A stretch of 64,000 bases of DNA from Rubrivivax sp. (GCA_027484825.1 JAIXSE010000018.1:62001-126000), one strand, 5' to 3'; positions 9,483 to 18,966 are shown, counted from the first letter of the stretch. Numbers and translations are program-made. The notes: generated by a model not told the origin, from the letters alone.

Positions 9483-10097
9483 TCAGCGGGCCTGCTCCGG
9501 CCCATAGGCTTTGAGCCAGACCGCCAGCCCGCGCTGCACCGTGGTCGCCAGCACCTCCGCCGGAGGCGCCACCCGCATCACACCCAGCATGCGCGGCTCG
9601 GTGATCTCCGCCTCGATCAAGGCCTTCAGGTGCCAGGCGGCGGTCTGTGCGTCCGCCGCTGGCATGTCGCCGCGGGCCATGGCCTCGGACAGGAAGTCCG
9701 CCACTGCCTTCCAGCCCCGCGCGATGCCATTGGTGTAGAGCAACTGGCCGACCTCGGTCCGGTCCGCCTCATGCTCAGCCATTCGGTGGATGGCCACCAG
9801 CGGCGGTGACAACCGAACGGCCATGAAGGCCACCGCAAACTGCGTCAACACCTCCGCCAGCGGAGCGTCATGGGTCAGCACCTCAAAGATGCCCAGCATG
9901 TGCCGCTGGGCCTTGAGTTCCATCACCGCCAGGAACAGCTCTTCCTTGGACGGAAAGTAGTTGTAGAGCGTGGCCTTGGAGCCGCCCACACGGGACGAGA
10001 TCTCCGCCATCGAGGCTTTTTCATAACCCGTCTCCTGGAACACCTGGGCCGCAATTTCCAGGATCAGGACACGTCGTTCTTCGCTTTTGGTGCGCAT
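9483..10097 (-). CDS. TetR/AcrR family transcriptional regulator
   Basis: 204 residues from the ATG at 10097. N-terminal TetR helix-turn-helix: ILEIAAQVFQETGYEKASMAEISSRVGGSKATLYNYFPSKEELFLAV, followed by a helical ligand-binding domain similar to the AcrR/AefR C-terminal type. Divergent from the emrAB-OMF efflux operon, whose promoter carries an operator-like palindrome, so it is probably the local repressor. An in-frame GTG at 10127 would add ten residues encoded partly by an 11-base C run; I prefer the ATG because the helix-turn-helix begins soon after it. Confidence 0.92.
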   Translation of the reverse strand: MRTKSEERRVLILEIAAQVFQETGYEKASMAEISSRVGGSKATLYNYFPSKEELFLAVMELKAQRHMLGIFEVLTHDAPLAEVLTQFAVAFMAVRLSPPLVAIHRMAEHEADRTEVGQLLYTNGIARGWKAVADFLSEAMARGDMPAADAQTAAWHLKALIEAEITEPRMLGVMRVAPPAEVLATTVQRGLAVWLKAYGPEQAR

Positions 10098-10108
10098 GGG
10101 GGGGGGGG
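10098..10108. repeat. homopolymer of 11 G (C on the gene strand) touching the TetR start codon
   Basis: Eleven consecutive G on the plus strand directly upstream of the tetR-type ATG (minus strand). It lies either in the ribosome-binding spacer or, if the upstream GTG (10127) is used, in the first codons. Such tracts are prone to slippage. Confidence 0.85.
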
Positions 10109-10157
10109 CCGGTGTGACGGGTGTCACTCATTTCTGAACCGGTCTGTACATTTTTGC

Positions 10158-10200
10158 TTGACGCCCGCAAAAGGTCAAACCTAAACTGTACCGGTCAGTT
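10158..10200 (+). promoter_or_regulatory. sigma70-type promoter and TetR operator of the efflux operon
   Basis: A -35 hexamer TTGACG (10158-10163), 18-base spacer and a -10-like TAAACT (10182-10187). An inverted repeat AACTG-TACCGGT-CAGTT (10184-10200) overlaps the -10, the expected position for TetR repression. A further ACCGGT occurs at 10138-10143 nearer the tetR gene, so both divergent genes could be controlled. Confidence 0.65.
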
Positions 10201-10224
10201 CAGTTAAGGCCCGTTGGGTGTTCC

Positions 10225-11829
10225 ATGCGATCAGATCGTTCTTCCCCTCCCTCCCCAGGTATCGCGCCCAGGTGGCCGGTACTGCTGCCCCTGTTGAGCT
10301 CGGTGGCGTCTGCATTGCTGCTGGCCGCCTGCGCTCAGATCCCTGACCTGGGGCCGCGCGAGGCCTTGCCCGTGGCGGGTGAACTGCGTGGGGGCGATGC
10401 GTTGCAAGGCGACGCTGCCGCCGCATGGCCGGCCGATCCCTGGTGGCAACGCTACGGCGATGACCAGCTCAACGCGCTGATGGACGAAGCCTTGCGAGGC
10501 GCACCGTCGCTCAAGGTGGCCCAGGCGCGGCTGCGCCAAGCCGCTGCCCTGGTGGAGGAGCAGGGTGCCAGTCTGCGTCCGTCCACCACCGTGTCGGCCA
10601 GCGCCAACCGCGAGCGCCAGAGCTACAACAACGGAATCCCGGCCGCGTTCGTGCCGCAAGGCTGGAACAACTACGGTCAGGCCGCTGTCCAGTTGAGCTA
10701 TGAAGTGGATCTGTGGGGCCGGCAGCACGATGCACTGGCCGCCGCCACGTCCAGCTGGATGGCCAGCCAGGCGGACGCGGCCCAGTCCCGTTTGAGTCTG
10801 TCGGCGCAACTCGCCACCGCCTATGCGGACTTTGCGCGACTGTTCGCGCTGCAGGACACGGCCCTGGCGGCGGTCGAAACCCGTCAACAGAGCAGCCAGC
10901 TCACCCGCCAGCGGGAGCGCAATGGCCTGGAGAACCGCGCCGCCGTCCGTCAGGCCGAAGGGCGGCTGGCCCAGGCGCAGGGCGATCTGCTGTCCATTCA
11001 GGAATCGCTGGCGCTGCAGCGTCATCTCATTGCCGCCTTGCTGGGCGCCGGCCCCGAGCGCGGTGCGCGCCTGACCCGCCCGGTGCTGGACCTGGCTCAG
11101 GTGCAGGGCCTGCCGGGCGACGTTGCGCTCAACCTGCTGGGACGTCGCCCGGATATCGTCGCGGCGCGGCTGCGGGCGGAGTCGGCCGGTCGCAAGATCG
11201 ATGCGGCCCGCAGGGCGTTTTATCCCAACATCAACCTCAGCGCCTCCTTCGGCACCCAGTCCCTGGGGCTGGACCTGCTGACCAAGTCGAGCTCGCAGAT
11301 GGGGAGCTTCGGGCCGGCCATCAGCCTGCCGATCTTTGACCAGGGGCGGCTCTCCGGCCAGTACAAGCAGGCCTACGGCGTGTATGACGAGGCGGTGGCG
11401 CAATACCGCCAGACCCTGGCGCAGGCGCTGCAGGATGTGGCGGATGTCGCCGCCAGCGAGCGTGCCCTGGACGGGCGCCTGATGCAGGCGCAGGACGCTG
11501 CGGATGCCGCGCGTGATGCCTGGCTGCTCACCCGGCGTCGTTATGAAGGCGGGCTGTCGACCTACCTGGAGGTCCTGAGCGCCGAGGACAGCTACGTCGC
11601 CCAGGCACGCGCCCTGACCGAGATGCAGGCCCGGCTGATGACGCTGGATGTTGCGCTCATCAAGGCGCTGGGCGGCGGGTATCAGGGGGTGTCAGACCCG
11701 GCTGCCGCTGCGGCGGCCAGCACTCTCGCCACCGCGACCGCTTCTCACGCTGCCACCGCCACAGCTGCCAACGCTGCCACTGCGGCCACTGCGGCCACTG
11801 CCGCTCCCACTGCACACCTCGATCGCTAA
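10225..11829 (+). CDS. efflux outer-membrane factor, NodT/OprM-type lipoprotein
   Basis: 534 residues. Signal peptide ending in the lipobox LLLAACAQ, so a lipoprotein anchored at the outer membrane. Two outer-membrane-efflux repeats follow: the family start WWQRYGDDQLNALMDEAL, the SYEVDLWGR motif, and in the second half LLGRRPDIVAARLRAESAGRKIDAARRAFYPNINLSASFG. It forms the exit duct of a tripartite pump with the two genes downstream. The last 45 residues are an unusual Ala/Thr-rich tail with AAT triplet repeats. Divergent from the TetR gene; the promoter is just upstream. Confidence 0.93.
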   Translation: MRSDRSSPPSPGIAPRWPVLLPLLSSVASALLLAACAQIPDLGPREALPVAGELRGGDALQGDAAAAWPADPWWQRYGDDQLNALMDEALRGAPSLKVAQARLRQAAALVEEQGASLRPSTTVSASANRERQSYNNGIPAAFVPQGWNNYGQAAVQLSYEVDLWGRQHDALAAATSSWMASQADAAQSRLSLSAQLATAYADFARLFALQDTALAAVETRQQSSQLTRQRERNGLENRAAVRQAEGRLAQAQGDLLSIQESLALQRHLIAALLGAGPERGARLTRPVLDLAQVQGLPGDVALNLLGRRPDIVAARLRAESAGRKIDAARRAFYPNINLSASFGTQSLGLDLLTKSSSQMGSFGPAISLPIFDQGRLSGQYKQAYGVYDEAVAQYRQTLAQALQDVADVAASERALDGRLMQAQDAADAARDAWLLTRRRYEGGLSTYLEVLSAEDSYVAQARALTEMQARLMTLDVALIKALGGGYQGVSDPAAAAAASTLATATASHAATATAANAATAATAATAAPTAHLDR

Positions 11830-11831
11830 TC

Positions 11832-13160
11832 ATGTCCCACTACGACTCCCACACCGACACGCCCACCCCGCTGACGGACAGCGCGTCCCGCACTTCCTCC
11901 GCACCTGCAGCGCCCTCGACCGAAGCCAGCACAGCCGCTGGTGCTGCGTTCAAGCCGGCGTCCCCGCCGCAACCGGCCCGACGTGGTGCGCGCCTGGCGA
12001 TGCTCGCCGCGGCGGTGGCCGTACTGGCCGGTGGCGCCTACGCCTATCACCACTTCATCGGCGAGCGCTATGTCTCGACCGACAACGCCTACACCGCCGC
12101 CGAAGTGGCGCAGATCACCCCGGCCATCGACGCCATCACCCAGCGGGTACGCGTCGTGGATACGCAGCCGGTGCGCCAGGGCGACATCCTGGTGGAGCTG
12201 GACGCCACCGATGCGCGCCTGGCCCTGGCCCAGGCCGAAGCCGAGTTGGGCCGTGCCGAGCGCCGCGTGCGGACGTATCAAGCCAACGACGCCGGTTTCC
12301 GGGCGCAGGTCGCCGCCCGTGAGGCCGAGCAGGTGCAGGCCGACGCGCAGCTCCGTGTCGCCCAGTCCGATCTGGACCGTGCCCGGCTGGACCTGAGCCG
12401 TCGCCAGGCGCTCGCCAGCAGCGGGTCGGTGTCCGGCGAGGAAGTCTCCAATGCAGTGGCCGCCTTCCACACCGCCGAGGCCCGTTTGGCCGCAGCCCGG
12501 GCCACTGCCGAGCAAAGCCGCGCCAATCGTGCGGCGACGCAGGGTGCAATGGCCGCCAACCTGGCGCTGATCGAACAGTCCACCCTGGCGGACAACCCGG
12601 AGGTCGCGCTGGCCCGTGCCAAGCGGGACCAGGCCAAGGTGGACGTGGAACGGGCGGTGCTCCGTGCACCGTTCGACGGGGTGGTGGCCCGCCGCCAGAT
12701 CGAAGTCGGTCAGAAGGTCAAGGCCGGCACGGTGGTGATGACGGTGGTGCCCACCCAGCAGGTGCATGTGGATGCGAATTTCAAGGAAGGCCAGTTGGGC
12801 CGGGTCCGGGCCGGGCAGCCGGTCGAACTCAAGGCGGACCTCTACGGATCGTCGGTGGTCTATCACGGCGTGGTGACCGGGCTGGCCGGCGGGACCGGCT
12901 CGGCATTTGCAGCGATCCCAGCGCAGAACGCCACCGGCAACTGGATCAAGGTGGTGCAGCGGGTGCCGGTGCGCATTGCCATCGATCCCAAGGAACTGGC
13001 GCAGCGGCCGCTGCAGGTGGGCCTGTCGATGGAGGTGAGCATCGATACGCAGGGCGAGATGCGTTCGCCGGGCGCTGTTGTCGGCACCGCCACCGAAACC
13101 ACCGTCACCGCTACGGACCATACGGCCCCCACAGCCGCCGCCACGGTTTCCAGCCGCTGA
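11832..13160 (+). CDS. emrA: EmrA-type periplasmic adaptor (HlyD family)
   Basis: 442 residues, starting 3 bases after the OMF stop. A Ser/Ala/Thr-rich cytoplasmic start, one membrane segment (LAMLAAAVAVLAGGAYAYHHF), then the barrel-sandwich half motif YVSTDNAYTAAEVAQITPAIDAI, a long alpha-helical hairpin (residues about 125-245), the second lipoyl half (LRAPFDGVVARRQIEVGQKVKAGT) and the beta-barrel. It links the inner-membrane MFS pump to the outer-membrane factor. The C-terminal 40 residues are Thr/Ala-rich. Confidence 0.92.
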   Translation: MSHYDSHTDTPTPLTDSASRTSSAPAAPSTEASTAAGAAFKPASPPQPARRGARLAMLAAAVAVLAGGAYAYHHFIGERYVSTDNAYTAAEVAQITPAIDAITQRVRVVDTQPVRQGDILVELDATDARLALAQAEAELGRAERRVRTYQANDAGFRAQVAAREAEQVQADAQLRVAQSDLDRARLDLSRRQALASSGSVSGEEVSNAVAAFHTAEARLAAARATAEQSRANRAATQGAMAANLALIEQSTLADNPEVALARAKRDQAKVDVERAVLRAPFDGVVARRQIEVGQKVKAGTVVMTVVPTQQVHVDANFKEGQLGRVRAGQPVELKADLYGSSVVYHGVVTGLAGGTGSAFAAIPAQNATGNWIKVVQRVPVRIAIDPKELAQRPLQVGLSMEVSIDTQGEMRSPGAVVGTATETTVTATDHTAPTAAATVSSR

Positions 13161-13167
13161 GGGACAC

Positions 13168-14712
13168 ATGGCCACGTCAAGCCTGGGCCAGGAAGGCCCG
13201 CACGCGCCGCTGCAAGGCGGTCAACTGTTGGCGGCCGGCCTTGTGCTGGCAGCCGCCAATTTCATTGCGGTGCTGGACACCACCATCGCCAACGTCTCGG
13301 TGCCGACAATTGCCGGCAACCTGGGCGCCACCAGCAGCCAGGGCACCTACGTCATCACCTCCTATGCGGTGGCGGAAGCGATCACCGTCCCGCTGACCGG
13401 CTGGCTCGCGCGACGATTCGGCACGGTGCGGGTGTTCATCACCTCGATGATGCTGTTCGGCCTGTTCTCGGCGCTCTGCGGTTTTGCCCAGAGCCTGGGC
13501 ATGCTGGTGCTGTTTCGCGTCTTCCAGGGCCTGGCCGGCGGGCCGCTGATGCCGCTGTCCCAGACGCTGCTGCTGCGAATCTTCCCCAAGGACAAGGCCG
13601 CGGCGGCCACCGGCCTGTGGGCCATGACCACGCTGGTGGCGCCCATCATGGGACCGATTCTGGGCGGCCTGATCTGCGACCAGGCCACCTGGCCCTACAT
13701 CTTCTTCATCAACGTGCCGGTCGCTCTGCTGTGCGCCGCCGCCGGGTGGCGGATGCTCAAGCGCTATGAAACGCCCAGGGATGCAGCCCGCATTGACGGC
13801 GTGGGCCTGGGCCTGCTGGTGGTCTGGGTCGGCGCTTTCCAGCTGATGCTGGACGAGGGCAAGGACCTCGATTGGTTCTCGTCGCCGAAGATCATCGCCC
13901 TGGCGGTGATTGCCGCCATCGGCTTCGTTGCCTTCCTCATCTGGGAGCGGGACACGCCGCATCCGGTGGTGGACCTGCAGGTGTTTCGCCACCGGGGCTT
14001 CACCGCCAGCGTCATCACCATCAGCCTGGCCTTCGGTGCGTTCTTCGGGGCCACCGTGCTGACGCCGCTATGGCTGCAGAACACGATGGGCTACACGGCC
14101 ACCAAGGCCGGGCTGGTGACCGCGCTGTCCGGCGTTCTGGCGGTGCTCGCAGCGCCGCTGGCGGCGCAGCTCAGCAGCAAGGTCGACCCGCGCAAGCTGG
14201 TGTGCTTCGGGGTGGGCTGGCTGGGGCTGGTGACGCTCTACCGCAGCATGGCCACGCCGGACATGGGTTTCTGGGAGATCGGCCTGCCGCTGCTGGTGAT
14301 GGGCGTGGGCATGCCTTTCTTCTTCGTGCCGCTGTCGGCGCTGGCGCTGTCCAGCGTGGAGGAGTCGGAGACCGCTTCGGCGGCGGGCTTGATGAGTTTC
14401 TGCCGCACGGTGTCTGGCGCATTCGCCACGAGCCTGGTCAACACCACCTGGGAGGACCGCACGTCGGCGGCCCATGCCGAGCTCTCGGGCCTGACGGACC
14501 GCTTCGGCACGCTGTCGCAGCAACTGTCGGACAGTGGACTGGGGCCGGACCAGGTGCTGAGCCAGATCAACCAGATGGTGACGTCGCAAAGCGTGACGCT
14601 GGCCACCAACCAGGTGTTCTGGATTGCCGGCTGCTGCTTTGCCCTGGCGGCCATTGCCGTCTGGTTGGCGCCCAAGCCCACGCGGGTGGCGGACACGACG
14701 GCGGCCCACTGA
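13168..14712 (+). CDS. emrB: EmrB/QacA-type MFS drug exporter (DHA2 family, 14 TM)
   Basis: 514 residues. Start at ATG 13168, 7 bases after the adaptor stop; the open frame upstream is a shadow. DHA2 hallmarks: first helix with FIAVLDTTIANVSVPTIAGNLG, then SYAVAEAITVPLTGWLARRFGTVRVF, and motif C-like GPILGGLICDQATWPYIFFINVP. The hydrophobicity fits 14 membrane helices. Proton-driven inner-membrane exporter of lipophilic or cationic toxic compounds, third gene of the pump operon. The substrate is not predictable. Confidence 0.93.
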   Translation: MATSSLGQEGPHAPLQGGQLLAAGLVLAAANFIAVLDTTIANVSVPTIAGNLGATSSQGTYVITSYAVAEAITVPLTGWLARRFGTVRVFITSMMLFGLFSALCGFAQSLGMLVLFRVFQGLAGGPLMPLSQTLLLRIFPKDKAAAATGLWAMTTLVAPIMGPILGGLICDQATWPYIFFINVPVALLCAAAGWRMLKRYETPRDAARIDGVGLGLLVVWVGAFQLMLDEGKDLDWFSSPKIIALAVIAAIGFVAFLIWERDTPHPVVDLQVFRHRGFTASVITISLAFGAFFGATVLTPLWLQNTMGYTATKAGLVTALSGVLAVLAAPLAAQLSSKVDPRKLVCFGVGWLGLVTLYRSMATPDMGFWEIGLPLLVMGVGMPFFFVPLSALALSSVEESETASAAGLMSFCRTVSGAFATSLVNTTWEDRTSAAHAELSGLTDRFGTLSQQLSDSGLGPDQVLSQINQMVTSQSVTLATNQVFWIAGCCFALAAIAVWLAPKPTRVADTTAAH

Positions 14713-14765
14713 GCGGCCCTGGATAATCGGTGCAACGCTTGTCAGCGGAACAGGACGGGAACCGA

Positions 14766-15866
14766 ATGGAGCAGGTAGATTGCATCGTGATCGGCGCTGG
14801 CGTGGTGGGCCTGGCGGTGGCGCGGGAGATGGCCCAGCGCGGCCTGGAAACCTTGGTGCTGGAGCAGGGCACGGAGATCGGCACGGGAACCAGTTCCCGC
14901 AACAGCGAGGTCATCCATGCCGGCATCTACTACCCGACCGGGACGCTCAAGGCCGAGCTGTGTGTCCGGGGCAAGGCGCTGCTGTACGAGTACTGCGCGG
15001 CGCGTGGCGTGGCGCACCAGCGCTGCGGCAAGTTCATCGTTGCCACGTCGGCGGAGCAGCAGGCCAAGCTGGAGCAGCTCGCCGAAACCGGCCGACGCAA
15101 CGGCGTGCAGGATCTGGTGATGATGACCGGCGCGCAGGCTATGAGCCGCGAATCGTCCCTGCAATGCGTCGCCGCGCTGGACAGCGGCTCCACCGGCATT
15201 GTGGACAGCCACGGATTGATGCTGGCCCTGCGCGGAGACTTTGAAGCGTCGGGCGGCATGGTGGCCTTTGATGCGCCGGTCGTGTCCGGGGATTGCGGGG
15301 CGCAGGGCATCCGGCTGGAGGTCGGCGGGTCGGAGCCGATGGAGATACAGGCCGGTCTGGTGATCAATGCGGCGGGCCTGGGGGCGCAGCGGGTGGCGTC
15401 CGCATTGCACGGCATGCCGCAGGCCCTGGTGCCGCCGCTGTTCCTGGCCAAGGGCAACTACTACAGCCTGCAGGGCCGGGCACCGTTCTCCCGGCTGGTC
15501 TATCCGGTGCCGGAGCCCGGCGGCCTGGGCGTGCATCTGACGCTGGACCTGGGCGGACAGGCGCGCTTTGGGCCAGATGTGGAGTGGGTGGAGTCGGAGG
15601 ATTACCGTGTCGATCCCCGCCGGGCGGATGCGTTTTACGCGGAGATCCGGCGTTACTGGCCCGGGTTGCCTGATGGGGCCTTGCAGCCTGCGTATTCGGG
15701 CATCCGGCCCAAGATCAGCGGGCCGGGGGCTGCGGCCGAGGACTTTGTGCTGCAGGGGCCGGCGCAGCACGGTCAATCAGGATTGATGAACCTGTTTGGC
15801 ATCGAGTCGCCGGGGCTCACGGCTTCGATGGCCTTGGCGGAGCGGGTGGCGCAGCGGCTGCTTTGA
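14766..15866 (+). CDS. FAD-dependent oxidoreductase of the DAO/L-2-hydroxyglutarate oxidase type
   Basis: 366 residues from ATG 14766, chosen because the FAD Rossmann motif ([25 protein letters not shown]) starts 5 residues later. The [27 protein letters not shown] segment resembles the LhgO/YgaF group of 2-hydroxyacid oxidases. C-terminal motif [18 protein letters not shown] and [18 protein letters not shown] complete a full-length DAO fold. Likely oxidises a small 2-hydroxy acid or amino acid; the substrate is uncertain. Same strand as the pump operon, 53 bases downstream of it; converges with recQ. Confidence 0.85.
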   Translation: MEQVDCIVIGAGVVGLAVAREMAQRGLETLVLEQGTEIGTGTSSRNSEVIHAGIYYPTGTLKAELCVRGKALLYEYCAARGVAHQRCGKFIVATSAEQQAKLEQLAETGRRNGVQDLVMMTGAQAMSRESSLQCVAALDSGSTGIVDSHGLMLALRGDFEASGGMVAFDAPVVSGDCGAQGIRLEVGGSEPMEIQAGLVINAAGLGAQRVASALHGMPQALVPPLFLAKGNYYSLQGRAPFSRLVYPVPEPGGLGVHLTLDLGGQARFGPDVEWVESEDYRVDPRRADAFYAEIRRYWPGLPDGALQPAYSGIRPKISGPGAAAEDFVLQGPAQHGQSGLMNLFGIESPGLTASMALAERVAQRLL

Positions 15867-15897
15867 GGCCATTGCAGCAAGGGAGCGTCACGCGGCG

Positions 15898-17910
15898 TCA
15901 TGCGGCCTTACGCGGCTTCGGCATCTTGGCCCGGTGGACGAACGACGGCAGGAAGGTGCGCTGCTCGCCGCCGAAGCTCACGGTCACGCTTTCAGTACTG
16001 GCGCTGACCACTTCCCCGATGCCGTAGCGGGGCACACGAACGGTGTCACCGGGCTGCAGCAGCGCTGCAGGCCCCACAGGGGCAGAGCGACGCAGTGTCT
16101 CCGCCGTGCGACTCGATGTGGCACTTGCACCTGCACGAATATCTGCACCCGCAGCTGAGCCAGAGCCTGCCCCGACGCCTGACAGCGCCACTCCAATGGG
16201 CGTCACGTTGCTGCCGATGCCCGTCCCGCCATCGGGCCCCTCGTGGCGTCTGCCTGCGGCGGGGAGCCCCGGGTCGGGCCCCACTTCCCGCTCAACGGCT
16301 TCCGCCACTGTCTCCCGCAGCCGCAGCTCCTGCTGATGCGCGTCCATCCGTCGACAGTTGTCGCATTCCTGGCAGCGCTGCACATCCTGGCCTTCTCCAA
16401 AAGCTTCCAACAGCACTTGCCATCGGCACAGCCCCGTCTGCGCGTAGAACACCATCTGCTCCAGCCTCTTGCGGTCCAGCTCTTCCTTGTCCTCATAGCG
16501 CTGCAGCGTCTGCGCGAGGGCATCACGGTCCCCGGGCGGCGGGTCCACCAGCCGCAGGCCGCCGTGCTCGTCGCGGTCCAGCCAGCCTTCACGCTCCAGC
16601 AGGCCGGTCAAGACCTTGAGCTTGTTCAGGGGACGCTGCAAGCGCTCATGCAAGGCCTCCAGCGTCCATGCGGCGGGGCCGTCCTCACGGGCCGGTGGGG
16701 GCGTGCGAAGCGCCTCCTGCACGGCGGTGGCATCCTCCGGGCGGGGATAACGCCCGTTGAGGAAGAACTGCTGCACCGCCCGGTCGCTGTGCACAAACAG
16801 CAGCGTGCAATCGGCCGGCTGACCGTCGCGGCCCGCCCGTCCCGATTCCTGATAGTAGACGTCCAGCCCCGCGGGGAGTTGGTAGTGAATGACCTGGCGG
16901 ATGTCCGCCTTGTCGATGCCCAGGCCAAACGCATTGGTGGCCACCATCACCGGCGACTGCCCGGACATGAAGGCCTCCTGCGCCGCCTGCCGCTGGCTGG
17001 CCCTCAGACGGCCGTGATAGAGCACCGCATCATGACCCGCATCGCGCAAGGCCTGATGGGCGGCCTCCGCGGCCTTGACGGTAGCGGTGTAGACGATGGA
17101 AGGCCCCTGGCGCTCCGCCACCCGTTGCAGCAGTCGCTGGCGCTTGTCGTCCTCATCGGCCAGCGGCTCGACCCGGTAGTGCAGATTGGCGCGGAAGCTG
17201 CTGGCGGCCAGACAGCCGCTGCGCGGAATGCGCAGTTGCTCGGCAATGTCGGCCATGACTTCTTCGGTGGCCGTCGCGGTGAGGGCCAATACCGTCGGGC
17301 GTCCCAAGCGCTCGACGGCCTCGCCGATCTTCAGAAACGCGGGGCGGAAGTCGTGGCCCCATTCAGAGATGCAGTGCGCTTCATCCACCACCAGCAGATC
17401 GGTGGGGCCGGAGGCGGCGAGGGCGGTCAACCAGTCCTCGTCGCTCAATCGCTCAGGCGTAACCAGCACCACCTTGGCCGATCCGTCCAGCGCCGCTTCA
17501 TTCTGCTGGCGAAGCGTGGCGGCATCCAGTCCGCTGTGAAGCTGAACGGCGGGCACACCCAGGTCGTTGAGGCGCTCGCATTGGTCCTGCATGAGGGCAA
17601 TCAGCGGGGAGACGACCAGCGTGCGGTGCGGCAGCAGACTGGCGGGCACCTGGAAGCACAGCGACTTGCCAGCACCGGTCGGCATGACCGACAGCGTGTT
17701 GAGCCCGCGCAGCACCCGGTCCACCACCTCTTCCTGGCCGGGACGCCAGCGGCGCAGGCCGAAGCGCTGGAGCTGCTGCTGCAGCTGGCGGGGGGAGGGG
17801 AGCGCGGATCGAGCGGCATGCGGGGTGCGCGTCGTGTGGGCGGCGGGCGCGCCGCGTGCAACGGTCGTGCCGCGTGCACCGGTCGCGCGGCTGGGTGAGC
17901 GTGTGGGCAT
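15898..17910 (-). CDS. recQ: RecQ family ATP-dependent DNA helicase
   Basis: 670 residues from ATG 17910 (an upstream TTG at 17967 would add 19 basic residues). Helicase core: Walker [15 protein letters not shown], motif Ia [16 protein letters not shown] box [17 protein letters not shown], motif III ALTATAT, motif [21 protein letters not shown], and motif [16 protein letters not shown] zinc-binding region follows with four Cys ([12 protein letters not shown] and CQECDNC). The remainder is unusual: no recognisable winged-helix or HRDC domain, but a Gly/Ala-rich linker of about 70 residues and a small C-terminal beta domain ([26 protein letters not shown]) like the UvrD/PcrA tail. 3'-5' helicase in recombination repair. 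Confidence 0.92.
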   Translation of the reverse strand: MPTRSPSRATGARGTTVARGAPAAHTTRTPHAARSALPSPRQLQQQLQRFGLRRWRPGQEEVVDRVLRGLNTLSVMPTGAGKSLCFQVPASLLPHRTLVVSPLIALMQDQCERLNDLGVPAVQLHSGLDAATLRQQNEAALDGSAKVVLVTPERLSDEDWLTALAASGPTDLLVVDEAHCISEWGHDFRPAFLKIGEAVERLGRPTVLALTATATEEVMADIAEQLRIPRSGCLAASSFRANLHYRVEPLADEDDKRQRLLQRVAERQGPSIVYTATVKAAEAAHQALRDAGHDAVLYHGRLRASQRQAAQEAFMSGQSPVMVATNAFGLGIDKADIRQVIHYQLPAGLDVYYQESGRAGRDGQPADCTLLFVHSDRAVQQFFLNGRYPRPEDATAVQEALRTPPPAREDGPAAWTLEALHERLQRPLNKLKVLTGLLEREGWLDRDEHGGLRLVDPPPGDRDALAQTLQRYEDKEELDRKRLEQMVFYAQTGLCRWQVLLEAFGEGQDVQRCQECDNCRRMDAHQQELRLRETVAEAVEREVGPDPGLPAAGRRHEGPDGGTGIGSNVTPIGVALSGVGAGSGSAAGADIRAGASATSSRTAETLRRSAPVGPAALLQPGDTVRVPRYGIGEVVSASTESVTVSFGGEQRTFLPSFVHRAKMPKPRKAA

Positions 17911-18092
17911 GCCCCTGAATGGGCAAGGAACGCGCCTGCGGCCCGCGCTGATCGCAGGCTGGCACAACGCCCGGCGCGAAGGTGCTCTGGCACTCTCACA
18001 ACACCCTCACTCGAGGGACTGGGCACAGCCGTTGCCAGAGGGGTGCGGGGATCCATCCCCGCTTCGACCCACAACTCAAACGGAGTCCACCC

Positions 18093-18248
18093 ATGATCAG
18101 CACCATCCTGCTCGTCCTCCTGATCCTGCTCTTGATTGGCGCATTGCCGACCTGGCCGCACAGCCGTGAATGGGGCTACTACCCCAGCGGGGGCCTGGGC
18201 CTGGTGGTGGTGATCCTGCTGGTCCTGCTGTTGCTGGGCTATCTCTAA
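18093..18248 (+). CDS. DUF3309 family small membrane peptide
   Basis: 51 residues: MISTILLVLLILLLIGALPTWP, a central SREWGYYPSGGLG loop and a second hydrophobic segment LVVVILLVLLLLGYL. Two short membrane helices with the conserved PxWPHSxxWGYxPSGxLG centre match DUF3309. A GGAG ribosome-binding site lies 8 bases upstream of ATG 18093. Function unknown. Confidence 0.85.
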   Translation: MISTILLVLLILLLIGALPTWPHSREWGYYPSGGLGLVVVILLVLLLLGYL

Positions 18249-18333
18249 GGTCCCTGAGGTCCTGCTCAGTTGCCGCGATAGGTCGAGAACCCGTAGCGGC
18301 TGTGCCCAACTGGGCGGCCAGCAGGAATCGCGG

Positions 18334-18420
18334 CAGCGCGATGACGGAGGCAGCGGCCTGAGCCTGGCGATGGTCCGCGCCATCATGGCTTTGCATGGCG
18401 CCACCGCTGAGGTGAGGTAG
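18334..18420 (+). pseudogene. decayed C-terminal scrap of a sensor histidine kinase
   Basis: In one frame the sequence reads DDGGSGLSLAMVRAIMALHG followed by ATAEVR and a stop at 18418-18420. This resembles the G2 box and following helix of a HATPase domain (usual form GGSGLGLAIVRAIMALHGGTAEV), with Gly-to-Ser and Gly-to-Ala changes. Upstream in the same frame there is no kinase-like sequence or start. Read as a relic between the DUF3309 and acetyltransferase genes. Confidence 0.5.
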
Positions 18421-18426
18421 GAGGCG

Positions 18427-18966
18427 TCAGGCTTGGCCCCCGAGCGGGCGAACGGGTGGAGGAGGGACGTCGGCCCTTTGCAGTTCCAGTTGCCACCAAC
18501 CAACGTCACGCCAGGCCCCGTGCTTGTAGCCGACCTTGCGGTAAATGCCGATGGGACGAAATCCCACGGATTCATGCAGCCCGACGCTGGCATCGTTGGG
18601 CAGCGCGATTCCGGCGAACGCCTGTATGTAGCCGAGGTCCACCAGTTGCGCCAGCAGTGCACGGTACAGCTGCTTGCCCCATCCTCGGCCGCGCATGTCC
18701 GCACGCAGGTAGGCCGTGACATCCACCGACCACTGATAGGCGGGACGCTCCCGGTGACGACTGGCATACACGTAGCCGCACACGCGTGACTGCTCATCTT
18801 CACCGACCAGCCACGGAAGCTGCTGCAGTGTGGTGGAGATGCGCGTGCGCATCTCCTCGACCGTTGGCGGTTCCAGCTCGAAGGAGATCGCGGTTTCCCG
18901 CACGATCGGTGCGTAGATCGAGAGAATGTCCTCGGCGTCAGATGGTCGGGCCAATCGAATGTGCAT
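18427..18966 (-). CDS. GNAT acetyltransferase, phosphinothricin acetyltransferase-like
   Basis: 179 residues from ATG 18966 (AGGT upstream; the longer frame has no support). Starts IRLARPSDAEDILSIYAPIVRETAISFELEPPTVEEM, the signature of the Pat/YncA-like group, then the acetyl-CoA loop DMRGRGWGKQLYRALL (form R-G-x-G-x-G/A) and GLHESVGFRPIGIYRKVGYKHGAWRDVGWWQLEL. Cytoplasmic N-acetyltransferase, probably acting on a phosphinothricin- or methionine-sulfoximine-like amine. Confidence 0.9.
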   Translation of the reverse strand: MHIRLARPSDAEDILSIYAPIVRETAISFELEPPTVEEMRTRISTTLQQLPWLVGEDEQSRVCGYVYASRHRERPAYQWSVDVTAYLRADMRGRGWGKQLYRALLAQLVDLGYIQAFAGIALPNDASVGLHESVGFRPIGIYRKVGYKHGAWRDVGWWQLELQRADVPPPPVRPLGGQA

